Assembly (NCBI GenBank): GCA_041394845.1
Contig: JAWKHL010000004.1
Location: 248,001 to 312,000 of the forward strand
Reading direction: 5' to 3'
DNA from: JAHCHG01 sp041394845
Lineage (GTDB): Bacteria > Acidobacteriota > Blastocatellia > Pyrinomonadales > Pyrinomonadaceae
Length of the DNA stretch: 64,000 nt
The position numbers and the translations under genes are program-made. Numbering within the stretch: the stretch's first letter is position 1; every line of letters starts with the position of its first letter. A model generated the notes under the pieces. It was not told the origin of the DNA. It saw nothing but the letters and a program-made list of their open reading frames with translations, and did not search any database. Shown here in pieces: positions 43,561 through 52,534 of the stretch.

Positions 43561-44676
43561 ATGAAACCTTTCAAGATCCGCAACATTGAAATAAATCCTC
43601 CGCTGGTCTTGTCGCCGATGGCGGGAGTAACCGATTTCACCTTTCGCCGCCTGCTCAAAAAGCGCGGCGGGATCGGATTGACCGTATCGGAATTCATCTC
43701 GGTCGAAGGCCTCACGCGGCACAATCCGAAATCCAAAAGGCAGATGCGTTTCCTCGAAGAAGAGCGCCCGTTCGCCGTTCAGATCTTCGGCGGCGAGGTC
43801 AAGAGGATGGTGATGGGCGCGGAGATGGCCGAAGAGGTCGGTGCCGACATCCTCGACGTCAACTGCGGCTGTCCGGCGCCGAAGGTCGTCAAAAAGGGCG
43901 GCGGTTCCGGGCTGCTGAAAGATCTGCCGAATCTGGAACTGATCCTGACCGAGATCAAAAAAGCCATCTCGATCCCGCTGACGTTAAAGATCCGGACCGG
44001 TTTTTCCGACGCCCGGATCAACTGCGTCGAGGTGGCCAAAATGGCCGAGCAATGCGGCGTCGAACATCTTCAGGTTCACGGCCGGACTCGCGAACAGGGC
44101 TACAAGGGCGAGGCCGACTGGGATCTCATCCGTCAGGTCAAAGAGGCGGTTTCGATCCCCGTTTCGGGCAACGGCGACGTGACAACCATCGAATTCGCGC
44201 TCGATAAATTCCGCCAGACGGGTTGCGACGGGATCCTGATCGGACGCGGCGCGATGCAGAACCCCTGGATCTTCCGGCAGATCCAGGACGTCCTCGAAGG
44301 CCGCCCGCCCTATCAGCCGCCGATCGAGGAAAAACAGGCGGTCCTGCTGGAGTTTTTCGAACTCCTCAGCGAGGATATGCCCGAAAAGGCCGCGCTCGGC
44401 AAAATGAAGCAGTTGGCCGGACAATTCACCAAGGGGTTGGTCGGCGGCGCGCAGTTTCGCCAGACGCTTTATCATTCGCAGACGGCCGACGAGATCCTCG
44501 ATAACATCGGCATTTATTTCAACACTTTGCACGAGCGCCAAACCTACGGCGACGGGGCGGTCGAAGCCGACGCCGACCGCGATCTTGAGATAAATTCGTG
44601 CGACGCTTTCGAGGACGAAAAAACCTCTTGCTCCGAGGAGCGAAATTCAAGTAATATGGCTTCCATTGCCACCTAA
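43561..44676 (+). CDS. dus: tRNA-dihydrouridine synthase (DusB-like)
   Basis: 371 residues. TIM barrel with FMN site: LSPMAGVTDFTFR, the catalytic-loop cysteine in DVNCGCPAPKV, KIRTGF, VHGRTREQGYKG and SGNGDV ... GILIGRGAMQNPWIF. It reduces uridine to dihydrouridine in the tRNA D-loop. The last ~40 residues are acidic and end CSEERNSSNM, beyond the family end. Ends 23 bases before the next gene. Confidence 0.93.
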   Translation: MKPFKIRNIEINPPLVLSPMAGVTDFTFRRLLKKRGGIGLTVSEFISVEGLTRHNPKSKRQMRFLEEERPFAVQIFGGEVKRMVMGAEMAEEVGADILDVNCGCPAPKVVKKGGGSGLLKDLPNLELILTEIKKAISIPLTLKIRTGFSDARINCVEVAKMAEQCGVEHLQVHGRTREQGYKGEADWDLIRQVKEAVSIPVSGNGDVTTIEFALDKFRQTGCDGILIGRGAMQNPWIFRQIQDVLEGRPPYQPPIEEKQAVLLEFFELLSEDMPEKAALGKMKQLAGQFTKGLVGGAQFRQTLYHSQTADEILDNIGIYFNTLHERQTYGDGAVEADADRDLEINSCDAFEDEKTSCSEERNSSNMASIAT

Positions 44677-44699
44677 TTTTGTTCTTCGAGGTAAAAAAA

Positions 44700-45545
44700 A
44701 TGAAAAGCTTGAAAACGGCCCTGTTGTGTGGGCTTTTACTGTGTTTGCCGGCGGTTTCCGGCGCGATGGCTCAGAAGTTGAAGCCCGAAGAGGTCGTGGC
44801 CAAACATCTGGATTCGATCGGGACGGCCGAAAAACGCGCCTCGCTCAAAACCATGATGGCCGTCGGAGACGCGACGGTCACTTTCCTTTCGCAAAAAAAC
44901 CAGTCGGCACAGGGACGAATCGTTCTGGCCTCGGCCAGCGAAAAGAATTTCTTCGGCCTCAATCTCAACGCGGTCGATTATCCTTTTGAAAAATTCACCT
45001 TCGACGGCAAAAAGTCGAAGGTCGCCATCGTTCGCACCAGCCGGACCATTCTCGGAAATTTCATCAGTTCCAACGATCTACTGCTCGAAGAAAGCCTTCT
45101 GGGCGGGACGCTTTCTACCAGTTGGGCCCTGCATAATCTGACGGATAAAAAAGCCAAACTCTCTTTTAACGGGACCAAAAAGATCGACGGCAAAGAGGTT
45201 TACGCGATCGGTTATTCGCGCAAAAGCGGGGGCGATATCGACATCACCCTCTATTTCGACAAGGAAACCTTTCGCCACGTCCGAACCGAATACAAACGAA
45301 CCAGTTCGGCCGCTCAGGGGCGGACCATCGACCAATCGGCCCGGCAGAGCGAAACGCATCTCAAAGTAACCGAAGACTATTCCGATTTCAAAGACGAAAG
45401 CGGATTGACTTTGCCGCACGGCTACCGTTTGCTTTATTCTATTTCCGGACAAAACGGAACCAGCGAGGTCGAGTGGAAGTTCAGTCTGACCGAGTTCGCC
45501 TTTAACCGGCCGATCGACGACAAGACTTTCGATCCCGAAAACTAA
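44700..45545 (+). CDS. secreted LolA-like (outer-membrane lipoprotein-sorting fold) protein
   Basis: 281 residues. ATG 44700 chosen because GAGG lies at 44688-44691; a TTG at 44679 would overlap it. Signal peptide 1-25 (VSGAMAQ). The mature part begins LKPEEVVAKHLDSIGT, a start shared by many LolA/LolB-fold proteins of this group, followed by beta-strand-rich sequence (ERTS..DFKDESGLTLPHGYRL). Could bind lipid or lipoprotein; function not known. Confidence 0.72.
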   Translation: MKSLKTALLCGLLLCLPAVSGAMAQKLKPEEVVAKHLDSIGTAEKRASLKTMMAVGDATVTFLSQKNQSAQGRIVLASASEKNFFGLNLNAVDYPFEKFTFDGKKSKVAIVRTSRTILGNFISSNDLLLEESLLGGTLSTSWALHNLTDKKAKLSFNGTKKIDGKEVYAIGYSRKSGGDIDITLYFDKETFRHVRTEYKRTSSAAQGRTIDQSARQSETHLKVTEDYSDFKDESGLTLPHGYRLLYSISGQNGTSEVEWKFSLTEFAFNRPIDDKTFDPEN

Positions 45546-45573
45546 GCGACTTTCCGAATGAAAGTTGCCTTTT

Positions 45574-45602
45574 GAACGATCAACAATCAACCATTGACCA
45601 TT
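45574..45602. repeat. ATCAACA-type heptamer array
   Basis: Four 7-base units (ATCAACA ATCAACC ATTGACC ATTTAGC) just upstream of the next gene; another family with the same period. Confidence 0.5.
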
Positions 45603-45612
45603 TAGCTTTATT

Positions 45613-46059
45613 ATGAATTTACGAAAAACGACCTTCATCATCCTGTTCTTAATGCTTTCGGCCGTTCTTTGCGCCGGGCAGACGGAACCGAAACGAAAAG
45701 ACCTTCCCCGGTTCGTCAAAGCTTCGCCGGCGTTTGCCGAGATCCTCCTTCAGCGAACCGAATTCGAGGCCGATCTGGAGGACCTGTTGGTCGCCTACAC
45801 GCTGGAATTTCCCAAGGTCAAGGAAATCCGTTACAGACTCGACATGCTCAACGCCGAGATCTACAAACTGGCCGACGTCAAGCAGGAGGAAAGCTCCAAA
45901 TTAACCCTCGCGCTGGGCAAACTGATGATCAGAAAGGCCGACCTCGAAACCGATCTCTGGAATCTGCAAAAGCAATACAGCGACGAGCATCCGGACGTTA
46001 AGAAAATAAAACGAAAGATCCTGGTCTTCGATTCGGCCATCAAGGACATTCTGCTGTAA
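45613..46059 (+). CDS. small secreted helical protein with an internal duplication
   Basis: 148 residues. Signal peptide 1-22 (AVLCAGQ; the cysteine could be a lipobox). Two similar ~42-residue helical units: FEADLEDLLVAYTLEFPKVK plus EIRYRLDMLNAEI, and LETDLWNLQKQYSDEHPDVK plus KIKRKILVFDSAI. Each looks like a helical hairpin with a turn at P-x-V-K, similar to coiled-coil hairpins of Wzz-type chain-length regulators. No function known. Confidence 0.65.
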   Translation: MNLRKTTFIILFLMLSAVLCAGQTEPKRKDLPRFVKASPAFAEILLQRTEFEADLEDLLVAYTLEFPKVKEIRYRLDMLNAEIYKLADVKQEESSKLTLALGKLMIRKADLETDLWNLQKQYSDEHPDVKKIKRKILVFDSAIKDILL

Positions 46060-46150
46060 ATGCCCGGAGGCATCAGTTTCCGCCGGTTGGCCTCGTTTGA
46101 GAATTTTCCCTGAAAAAGAAATTCTCTCTCGGGACGGCAAGCGTCTCAAG

Positions 46151-46185
46151 GTCCGTCCGCCAAACCGGACGGACTTCTTATTTTC
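46151..46185 (+). terminator. GC-rich hairpin, probable terminator
   Basis: GTCCGTCCG (46151-46159) pairs with CGGACGGAC (46166-46174) around a 6-base loop; TTCTTATTTT follows. Confidence 0.6.
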
Positions 46186-46247
46186 CGCCGCAACCCGTAC
46201 AATCTATTTATCATCGATTATAAAATCTTTATTTTGGCCTTTTATTT

Positions 46248-47771
46248 ATGAAAAACAGATTGTTTCTTCCGGCTTTCATCATTTTATTGATCTTCGCCGC
46301 CCAGATTCCGGCTCAATCGCCGAAACAAATACTCAAAAATGCGACCAAAGCGCTCGGCGGCGAGAGGGCCTTAAAATCCGTCCGGACCTGGAAAAAAAGC
46401 GGTCTCATCACCCGGCTTCGGGACGGTTCCGAGGGCGAGTATCACGCACAGGCGGCCGCGCCCGATCTGTTTAATTCGCTTTACGATTTGAACGGTTTCG
46501 AGATCGAGGTCGGGGCCAACGGAAAATCCGGTTGGATGAGGGATTCGCGCGAGGGTTTGAGGACGTTGACCGGCGACGAGAGCCGCGATTTCGAGGCCGA
46601 GGTCGATTTCCGCAACCTGCGCTGGATCGATTACAAAAAACAAAAGGCGACCGTCGCGAGCGGCGGACAGGTCAAACTGGGAGATAAATTGGCCGATGTG
46701 GTCAATTTCATCAATCCGCAAGGCGTCCTGATAAAACTCTATTTCGACGCCGCCACCTCGCTTTTGCTGCGCGAGGAGATTCCGGCCGGAGATTCGGTCA
46801 AAACCTACGATTACAGCGATTATCGCTCGGTCGGCAATATCAGGGAACCTTTTCGGATCGAGGCCCGGATCAACGACGAGGATTTCGAGATCAAACTCGA
46901 TCAGATCAGCCACAATCCCAAAGTCGCCGAAGAAGATTTCAATTTTCCACGCATCTCCGGAGAGCCTCTGCCCGACATTTCCAAACTCCTTCAGGATCTT
47001 CAGGCCAACGAAGATCGGGTCGAAGAGATCCTCGAAAATTATTCCTTCAAACAAAAAACGATCAAGCGCGAACCGGGCAAAGACGGCCGTTTGCGCGAAA
47101 CCGAAACGGAGACCTATCTGCTGACCTTTTACAAAGGCAACCGGATTCGCCGCCTGATCGAAAAAAACGGCCGTCCGCTTTCAAAAAAGGATCAGGAAAA
47201 AGAAGACCGCGAGGTCGAAGAACGGGTCCGCGACATCGAGAAAAAGATCGCCAAAGAGGAGAAAAGATCGACCGACAAAACCGATTCCGGACCGCCCGAT
47301 GAGAACAGCCGAAGGATCTCCATCGCCGAGGTCCTGAGGGCCTCGAACCTGATCAATCCGCGCCGCGAGAGGTTAAAGGGGCGCGACGTCATAGTTTTCG
47401 ATTTCGAGCCGAATCCGAATTTTAATTTCGACAACGCCAAGAGCTTTCTCAAATTTTTCGGCAAGACCGGCGGCGTCATGTGGATCGACGAAAAGGACAA
47501 GCAGGTCGCCCGGATCGAGGCCGAACTGTTCGACAGCTACAAGGTCGGCGGCGGCCTTTTGGCCAAACTCAGAAAAGGCGCTTCCTTTACGCTCGAACAG
47601 GAACGGATCAACGACGAAATCTGGCTCCCTTCGGTGGCCGACATCAATCTCTCGGTGCGGGTTCTTTTGGTCAAAGGGATCAACGTCAATCAGGTGATCA
47701 AATCCTACGATTACCAAAAATTCAGCACCGAAGTAAAGGATTCGAAGATCGGAGATGTGGAAAAACAATAG
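46248..47771 (+). CDS. large secreted LolA-like/unknown protein
   Basis: 507 residues with a signal peptide (1-22, ending IPAQS). Start PKQILKNATKALGGERALKSVRT is the same helix that opens many lipoprotein-sorting-like domains; a beta-rich region follows (VNFINPQGVLIKLYFDAATSLLLREE). A central ~60-residue charged helix (SKKDQEKEDREVEERVRDIE) separates a second similar beta domain (GGVMWIDEKDKQVARIEAEL). This could be two tandem LolA-type folds. No catalytic motif seen. Confidence 0.7.
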   Translation: MKNRLFLPAFIILLIFAAQIPAQSPKQILKNATKALGGERALKSVRTWKKSGLITRLRDGSEGEYHAQAAAPDLFNSLYDLNGFEIEVGANGKSGWMRDSREGLRTLTGDESRDFEAEVDFRNLRWIDYKKQKATVASGGQVKLGDKLADVVNFINPQGVLIKLYFDAATSLLLREEIPAGDSVKTYDYSDYRSVGNIREPFRIEARINDEDFEIKLDQISHNPKVAEEDFNFPRISGEPLPDISKLLQDLQANEDRVEEILENYSFKQKTIKREPGKDGRLRETETETYLLTFYKGNRIRRLIEKNGRPLSKKDQEKEDREVEERVRDIEKKIAKEEKRSTDKTDSGPPDENSRRISIAEVLRASNLINPRRERLKGRDVIVFDFEPNPNFNFDNAKSFLKFFGKTGGVMWIDEKDKQVARIEAELFDSYKVGGGLLAKLRKGASFTLEQERINDEIWLPSVADINLSVRVLLVKGINVNQVIKSYDYQKFSTEVKDSKIGDVEKQ

Positions 47772-47774
47772 GAC

Positions 47775-47902
47775 TTTGGATTTTAGATTTTAGATTTTGG
47801 ATTTTGGATTCCTAGGAAACTTAGAAATGAGGGTCCGTGGCAATTCACCAAAAATTTTTAATGAAAACCAATCCAAAATCCAAAATCTAAAATCCAAAAT
47901 TT
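47775..47902. repeat. inverted pair of GGATTTT heptamer arrays
   Basis: Left 47775-47810 (GGATTTT AGATTTT AGATTTT GGATTTT GGATT) and right 47871-47902 in the opposite orientation (CCAAAATCCAAAATCTAAAA...). The right array ends two bases before the start codon of the LOG gene, leaving it without a Shine-Dalgarno sequence. Confidence 0.8.
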
Positions 47903-47904
47903 AA

Positions 47905-48654
47905 ATGAACGATTCCCCCCCAAAAAAAGAAAAGATCGAAGCCGATATCGAAAAGGAGAGGCTTTTTCTCGAAGGTCCGCGTTCGCGTTTGGCCGAACTC
48001 TGGAGCATCGCCCGCATCGCCTGGGAGTTTTTGCGGGTTTTCCGGGTTCTGCATTTCGTCGGGCCGTGCGTGACGGTTTTCGGTTCGGCCCGTTTTTCCG
48101 AAGGACATGAGTATTACGAACTGACGCGACGGGTGGCGGCCGGTCTGGCGGACATCGGGTTTACCGTTATGACCGGCGGCGGACCCGGTTTGATGGAGGC
48201 CGCCAACCGCGGAGCCAAAGAAGCGGGCGGGTTTTCGGTGGCGTGCAATATCGAACTTCCCTTTGAACAATTTCCCAACCAATTCATCGACCGGGTCGTG
48301 ACGGTTCCCTATTTTTTCGTCCGCAAGGTCGCTCTGGTCAAATATTCCTACGCCTTCGTGGTCGTGCCGGGCGGGATGGGAACGCTCGACGAGTTGTTCG
48401 AGGCCTTAACGCTGATCCAAACCGGCAAGATCTCTGATTTTCCGGTGATCGTTTTCGGAACCGAATACTGGAAACATATGGAAAGACATTTGCAGGCGAT
48501 GGCCGAAGCCAAAAGCATCGACCTCAAGGATCTGAACCTGTTGCTTTTTACCGATTCGATCGAAGAGGCGATGGATCATCTGCAGAAATACGCCGTCGAA
48601 AAATACCGTTTAAAACGCGGAAAGCCGGAAAAATCCCGCTGGCTGGGAGAATGA
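47905..48654 (+). CDS. LOG-family protein (TIGR00730 Rossmann fold)
   Basis: 249 residues. Signature motifs: VFGSARFSEGHEYYE, TGGGPGLMEAANRGA and the phosphoribohydrolase loop PGGMGTLDELFEALT. Members called LOG remove ribose phosphate from cytokinin nucleotides; in bacteria they are nucleotide 5'-monophosphate nucleosidases or unknown. N-terminal ~40 residues before the fold are charged and helical. Start lies directly against a heptamer array. Confidence 0.9.
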   Translation: MNDSPPKKEKIEADIEKERLFLEGPRSRLAELWSIARIAWEFLRVFRVLHFVGPCVTVFGSARFSEGHEYYELTRRVAAGLADIGFTVMTGGGPGLMEAANRGAKEAGGFSVACNIELPFEQFPNQFIDRVVTVPYFFVRKVALVKYSYAFVVVPGGMGTLDELFEALTLIQTGKISDFPVIVFGTEYWKHMERHLQAMAEAKSIDLKDLNLLLFTDSIEEAMDHLQKYAVEKYRLKRGKPEKSRWLGE

Positions 48655-48746
48655 TTTCATTTATCATTTATCAGTTATCAGTCCTTGCTTTCGGGAAGAA
48701 GACCGCCGCCCGATGAAAAAGTGATAACTGATAAATGTTAAATGTT
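48655..48746. repeat. TTTATCA heptamer arrays, inverted pair
   Basis: TTTATCA TTTATCA GTTATCA at about 48658-48680 and the reverse complement, TGATAACTGATAAATGTTAAATG, at 48721-48745. Between convergent genes; may fold as a hairpin and end both transcripts. Confidence 0.65.
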
Positions 48747-48751
48747 AACCG

Positions 48752-49696
48752 TCATTGCTGGCTTTGAAAGGTGATCTCTTTCCGCTGGCCTTTGCGCAAA
48801 ATGGTCAGGGTCTTGACCGTGACGGACCGGCCGCTGAGGGGTTCGCCGGTTACGGGATCGCCGTTGATCGCTTCGATGACATCGCCGACCCTCACGCCCG
48901 AACGTTCGGCGATGCTGTTTTTCCGGACGGATCTGACCGTCATCCGGTCATTTTCCGGGGCGGCTTTGATTCCGCTGAAATCGAGCATTTCCGCGACTCC
49001 GGTCGTCGTTTTAACTTCTTGTTCGGGAATCGGTCGGTTGGAATCAGTCCCTTTCGGTCCGATGGTCCTTCCATCGCTCGAACTAAAGACATTGGAACCG
49101 CGGCCGTCATCGGGAACGGAAATTATTTTTGGCGGAGCGGAGATCACGTCCCGACTGCCGCCGTCGTTCTTTCTTTTCCGGGCGGTTTCATCATTAAAAG
49201 GCTTTTCGGGCGCCTCTTTTTTGGGAACCAAAGGCTCTACTTCCGGGTTTTCGGGTGCAGGTTTGCCTTCGGCCACCTCATTCGGAGACGGGGTCTCATC
49301 TTTCGGGGCAAGGGTTTCGGTCGGAGCGGGGACGGGATTTTTGCTTTCAACCGACTCCGGTTCGGGAACCTTTCTCTCGCCGACGAAATACAAACCGCTC
49401 AGCGCGATTATTGAAATCAGTATGAGGACCGCGCTCAGCGGAAGAACGTAGCGGAGCGCCGGAAAAAGCGGAGAGGTCGGGCCGTCGGCGGGCCGTCCGC
49501 GGGCGATTCTGGCTTTCAGCTGAAAATCGAAATCCTTCGGGGCTTCGATGCGCGGCAATCCACCGAGCATCTCCAGAAGACGCAACTGCTCGAAATGAAA
49601 TCTTTGACAATCGGGGCAATCTTCCAGATGCCGCTCCGCTTCTCGGCTCAAAGCGGAACTTTCCTCGATCTCGTTTTGAAAATCTCGACAACTCAT
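48752..49696 (-). CDS. ZAS anti-sigma factor with a C-terminal PDZ domain
   Basis: 314 residues from ATG 49696 (the longer frame upstream is inside the sigma gene). Zinc-binding anti-sigma motif H23-x3-C27-x2-C30 (HLEDCPDC) in the cytoplasmic N-terminus; membrane helix at ~residues 80-105 (YVLPLSAVLILISIIALSGL). A Pro/Glu-rich linker (~110-220) leads to a PDZ domain outside the cytoplasm (NSIAERSGVRVGDVIEAINGD, then VTVKTLTILRKGQRK). It would hold the adjacent ECF sigma factor; the PDZ probably senses peptides or protein C-termini. Fusion to a PDZ is uncommon. Confidence 0.85.
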   Translation of the reverse strand: MSCRDFQNEIEESSALSREAERHLEDCPDCQRFHFEQLRLLEMLGGLPRIEAPKDFDFQLKARIARGRPADGPTSPLFPALRYVLPLSAVLILISIIALSGLYFVGERKVPEPESVESKNPVPAPTETLAPKDETPSPNEVAEGKPAPENPEVEPLVPKKEAPEKPFNDETARKRKNDGGSRDVISAPPKIISVPDDGRGSNVFSSSDGRTIGPKGTDSNRPIPEQEVKTTTGVAEMLDFSGIKAAPENDRMTVRSVRKNSIAERSGVRVGDVIEAINGDPVTGEPLSGRSVTVKTLTILRKGQRKEITFQSQQ

Positions 49697-49706
49697 AATC
49701 TTAAAT

Positions 49707-50339
49707 TCAAAAATAATGCTCCAGTTTGTCGCGCAGGAGACGGCGGGCGCGGCTGATCCGCGATTTGGTCGTCCCCAGACCGAGTTCCAGGATCTCGGCG
49801 ACCTCCTCGTAGGTCTTGCCCTCGACATCCCTCAGGATGATCGGCCCGCGATACTTGTCCGGCAGAGTGGCGATGGCCCTTTCGATGACCCGCCTCCGCT
49901 CGTCTTCCATCAGATCGTCTTCGGGCAAGGTCCTCTCGTCGGGCGGCTGGAACTCTTTGGTTTCCGTTTCGTCATACTGGAACAAACCGGTCAGCGACAG
50001 CGTCTTGCGCCGTTTCCGTTTGCGGATCTCGCTGATCGCCAGATTCGAAGCGATCCGGTAAATATATGTCGAAAAAGCGTAGTCCGTATGGTAGCGATCG
50101 AGCGCGAAATAAACCCGCACGAAAGTCTCCTGGGCCAGATCGACCGCTTCTTCGTAATCGTACAAAAATCGGTAAAGATAATTGGTCAGCGGATTGCGGT
50201 AACGGTTGACGATCTCGGCAAAAGCGTCTTCGTCCCCGTTTTTGGTGGATTCAATCAGTTCATGATCGGACAAGTCCTCAATCGACACGGCAGTTTGCAA
50301 CACCTCCGCGCCCGAATTCTCGAATTTGTCCCAAGCCAT
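49707..50339 (-). CDS. ECF-type RNA polymerase sigma factor
   Basis: 210 residues from ATG 50339; ATG 50393 is an alternative. Region 2: FAEIVNRYRNPLTNYLYRFL, DLAQETFVRVYFALDRY, YIYRIASNLAISEIRKRKRR. Region 4 HTH: LPDKYRGPIILRDVEGKTYEEVAEIL, TTKSRISRARRLLRDKL. RpoE-like. Stop lies 10 bases before the anti-sigma start, a standard sigma/anti-sigma operon. Linker insert of ~30 residues between regions 2 and 4 (FQYDETETKEFQPPDERTL). Confidence 0.93.
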   Translation of the reverse strand: MAWDKFENSGAEVLQTAVSIEDLSDHELIESTKNGDEDAFAEIVNRYRNPLTNYLYRFLYDYEEAVDLAQETFVRVYFALDRYHTDYAFSTYIYRIASNLAISEIRKRKRRKTLSLTGLFQYDETETKEFQPPDERTLPEDDLMEDERRRVIERAIATLPDKYRGPIILRDVEGKTYEEVAEILELGLGTTKSRISRARRLLRDKLEHYF

Positions 50340-50429
50340 ACACGCATATCTTTTTACAATATATCTTGATGCAAAACAAAAGTCGCTTTGCATTTTTCAG
50401 TCACGCCGGACGGCGTCGAAAGTTGCAGC

Positions 50430-50601
50430 GATTTAAGGTTTAAAGGTGAAAAAGTGGAAAGGTGAAAAAGTTAACGAGTCATCTTCGGCCGGGAGATTCC
50501 CTCTTAATTCGATTGATCGTTTGATGGCAGGATCGGCTTTTTTCTCCGACGGCCAATTTTTTCACTTTTCCACTTTTTCACTTTTTCACTTTTTCACCTT
50601 T
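50430..50601. repeat. GGTGAAAAAGT-type arrays, inverted pair
   Basis: Left 50430-50471 (AAAGGTGAAAAAGTGGAAAG...) and right 50560-50601 (TTTTCACTTTTCCACTTTTT...). Same family as 37730-37903. It lies between the sigma operon and the next minus-strand gene. Confidence 0.75.
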
Positions 50602-50606
50602 TTTCC

Positions 50607-51209
50607 TCAGGTCGGTTTGACCGTGATGATCAGAAAGATCTGCTTGTCGGATTTGGGCAGGGCCAGATTGCCGATGACGGTCGGTTCGTTTTCCGGAACG
50701 TTGAATCTCTGATTCTTAAGTTCGATCAGGTCGGAACCGGTGGCCGGCACCATGCTTCCCGCTTTTTCATTGAAGACGGTCGTTTTATAGAGAATGCGCC
50801 CTTCAAAGGAAAAGGATCTGAATTCGACCCCCGGACGGCCCTTGGAATCGACAGAACTGTTCAGAGAATCCAGCTGCCAGCTGGTCGATATCGGCGACAT
50901 CTCTTCCGGCCCGGCGGCTTTGAAAACGCTTCGGAAAAACAGACTCCCTTTGTTGGAAATCCTTTCCAGATGGGTCGAAACGACCCTGTAATTGGCAAAG
51001 GCAAAATTGGTTTTTAGTTTATTGACGGTCCCCGAAAGAGAGTCCGGCAGACCGGCCCGGTCCGCGGCGTCATTCGACGCGACCAGAGTTTGAAGGATCA
51101 CCTCGTAACTCGGCTCGATCTCCCGTTTCTCCGGCTGGGCGAAAGATTGGGAAAAGCCCAGCAAAACAACGGCCAGAAGCAGGCCGACAAAAAATTTCGG
51201 TTTGTTCAT
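50607..51209 (-). CDS. secreted protein of unknown function
   Basis: 200 residues from ATG 51209 (AGGAG is found upstream). Signal peptide 1-24 (LLGFSQSFAQ). Mature protein: SYEVILQTLVASNDAADRAGLPDSL, then LKTNFAFANYRVVSTHLERI, and a beta-rich C-terminus ending IFLIITVKPT. The NYRVVSTHL-type strand followed by a closing ITVKP strand recalls secretin N-domain or TonB short-terminal folds. No confident family. Probably expressed with the sigma operon region. Confidence 0.65.
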   Translation of the reverse strand: MNKPKFFVGLLLAVVLLGFSQSFAQPEKREIEPSYEVILQTLVASNDAADRAGLPDSLSGTVNKLKTNFAFANYRVVSTHLERISNKGSLFFRSVFKAAGPEEMSPISTSWQLDSLNSSVDSKGRPGVEFRSFSFEGRILYKTTVFNEKAGSMVPATGSDLIELKNQRFNVPENEPTVIGNLALPKSDKQIFLIITVKPT

Positions 51210-51290
51210 TTTTGATTCGTCTCCTAAAAAAATTTCGGGGAGATGAACCCTTGTCACAAACAAACCCTGATAAAGTTGCAATAATTACTT

Positions 51291-51418
51291 GGGATTTCGG
51301 ATTTGGGATTTCGGAATCCGGATTTAATTGATTTGTCAAAGGACGGGAATTCAAACAAAATAAAAGGGACAATTCGCAAAGCAAATTAATCCCAAATCCC
51401 AAATCCCAATTCCGAAAT
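51291..51418. repeat. inverted GGATTTG heptamer arrays
   Basis: Left 51291-51325 (GGGATTT CGGATTT GGGATTT CGGAATC) and right 51389-51418 (AATCCCAAATCCCAAATCC...) in opposite orientation, between two secreted-protein genes. Confidence 0.75.
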
Positions 51419-51422
51419 CGAT

Positions 51423-52352
51423 TCAGTTTCCCGCAAACAGGTCTTCCTCGACCTTTTGACCGAAGGTTATCGTCTGAACGTCCATTTCCTCGATCTTCTT
51501 ATCGTTGGCCCAGAGCACCGTGCGGTACGGGACGAGCGTCCCCTGAGCGTAGTTGTAATCGTAGAATTTCCTTTTGTATTTGATCGAATCTTCGGTGTAT
51601 TCGAGGATCATCACGCGGAAGGTCTTGACGCTGACGTAAAAACGCGTCTTGCGATTTTGTTTGTCGTTCACGTCGAGAACGTAGAAATCGACGCCCATGA
51701 TCTTGTCGCGTTTGACCATCTCAACGGTCGAACCGTTCTCTTTGTAACGCAGGAGGGCTTCAAGCCCGTGCCAGATCCGGTTTTGAAATTCCTTGATGGC
51801 ATCTTCGCGGGGAGTGAAAACGGCGTCGTTGTCCAAAAGCCCGAAAACCTTTTCGGAATTTGTCACAAGAGCGAATTTGGCGCCGGGAAACTCTTTGTCA
51901 AACCGGACCTTTTCCTTTTCCAGACTCTCGCCCCGCAGAATCCAGCGTTCGTAATTTGCCTGTTCGGTTTTTCCGCTGGCGTCGGTCAGGCTCATTTTTC
52001 CCTTTTCAAATGTGGTCTTGCGGATCTGGTCGAGATTGGCCCGTCCCAGACCTCCGCCGTAGATGAAGATGGCGGATTCGGCGACCTGTTCGGCGGTCGG
52101 TTCACCGGATTTGGTTTCCCGCCCTTTTTCGGCTGTGATGTTCTGTCTGGCGTCCTGCTTGCTTTGAGCCGGCGTCGGCGTCGGCGTCGGACTCGAATCG
52201 GCGTCCGATTTGGGCCGGACATTCGGCGTCCGGTTGTTGGTCTCCTGAGCGGAAAGGAATGAAACGCTTGCCAGGATAAGAATCGCTAAAAGACCAAAGG
52301 CCTTGAAACGCAAAAACACAAAAGGATTCTTCTCAAAATTCGTTTTTCTCAT
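51423..52352 (-). CDS. secreted LolA-like protein
   Basis: 309 residues from ATG 52352. Signal peptide (residues ~12-34, LLAILILASVSFLSAQ), Thr-Pro repeat linker (PTPTPTP), then the LolA-type pattern AESAIFIYGGGLGRANLDQI RKT with repeated beta strands (FYVLDVNDKQNRKTRFYVS) and closing IEEMDVQTITFG. The fold matches outer-membrane lipoprotein chaperones; the exact role is unknown. Last gene of a minus-strand block with the sigma/anti-sigma pair. Confidence 0.68.
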   Translation of the reverse strand: MRKTNFEKNPFVFLRFKAFGLLAILILASVSFLSAQETNNRTPNVRPKSDADSSPTPTPTPAQSKQDARQNITAEKGRETKSGEPTAEQVAESAIFIYGGGLGRANLDQIRKTTFEKGKMSLTDASGKTEQANYERWILRGESLEKEKVRFDKEFPGAKFALVTNSEKVFGLLDNDAVFTPREDAIKEFQNRIWHGLEALLRYKENGSTVEMVKRDKIMGVDFYVLDVNDKQNRKTRFYVSVKTFRVMILEYTEDSIKYKRKFYDYNYAQGTLVPYRTVLWANDKKIEEMDVQTITFGQKVEEDLFAGN

Positions 52353-52534
52353 GATGCTTGAAATTTTACTCTTGCGGATTTTAGCACAAATAAAAAGAAT
52401 CGGCACATTGAACCGCTTTTTCGACTAACAGAATTGATGTTTTTTTAATAAAATGGGATGCTTTTGTTTTCTTTTTGGATTTTAGAACAACCGGATTTCC
52501 GCCGGGAACTGACGAACCTTTTATCATCAAACGA

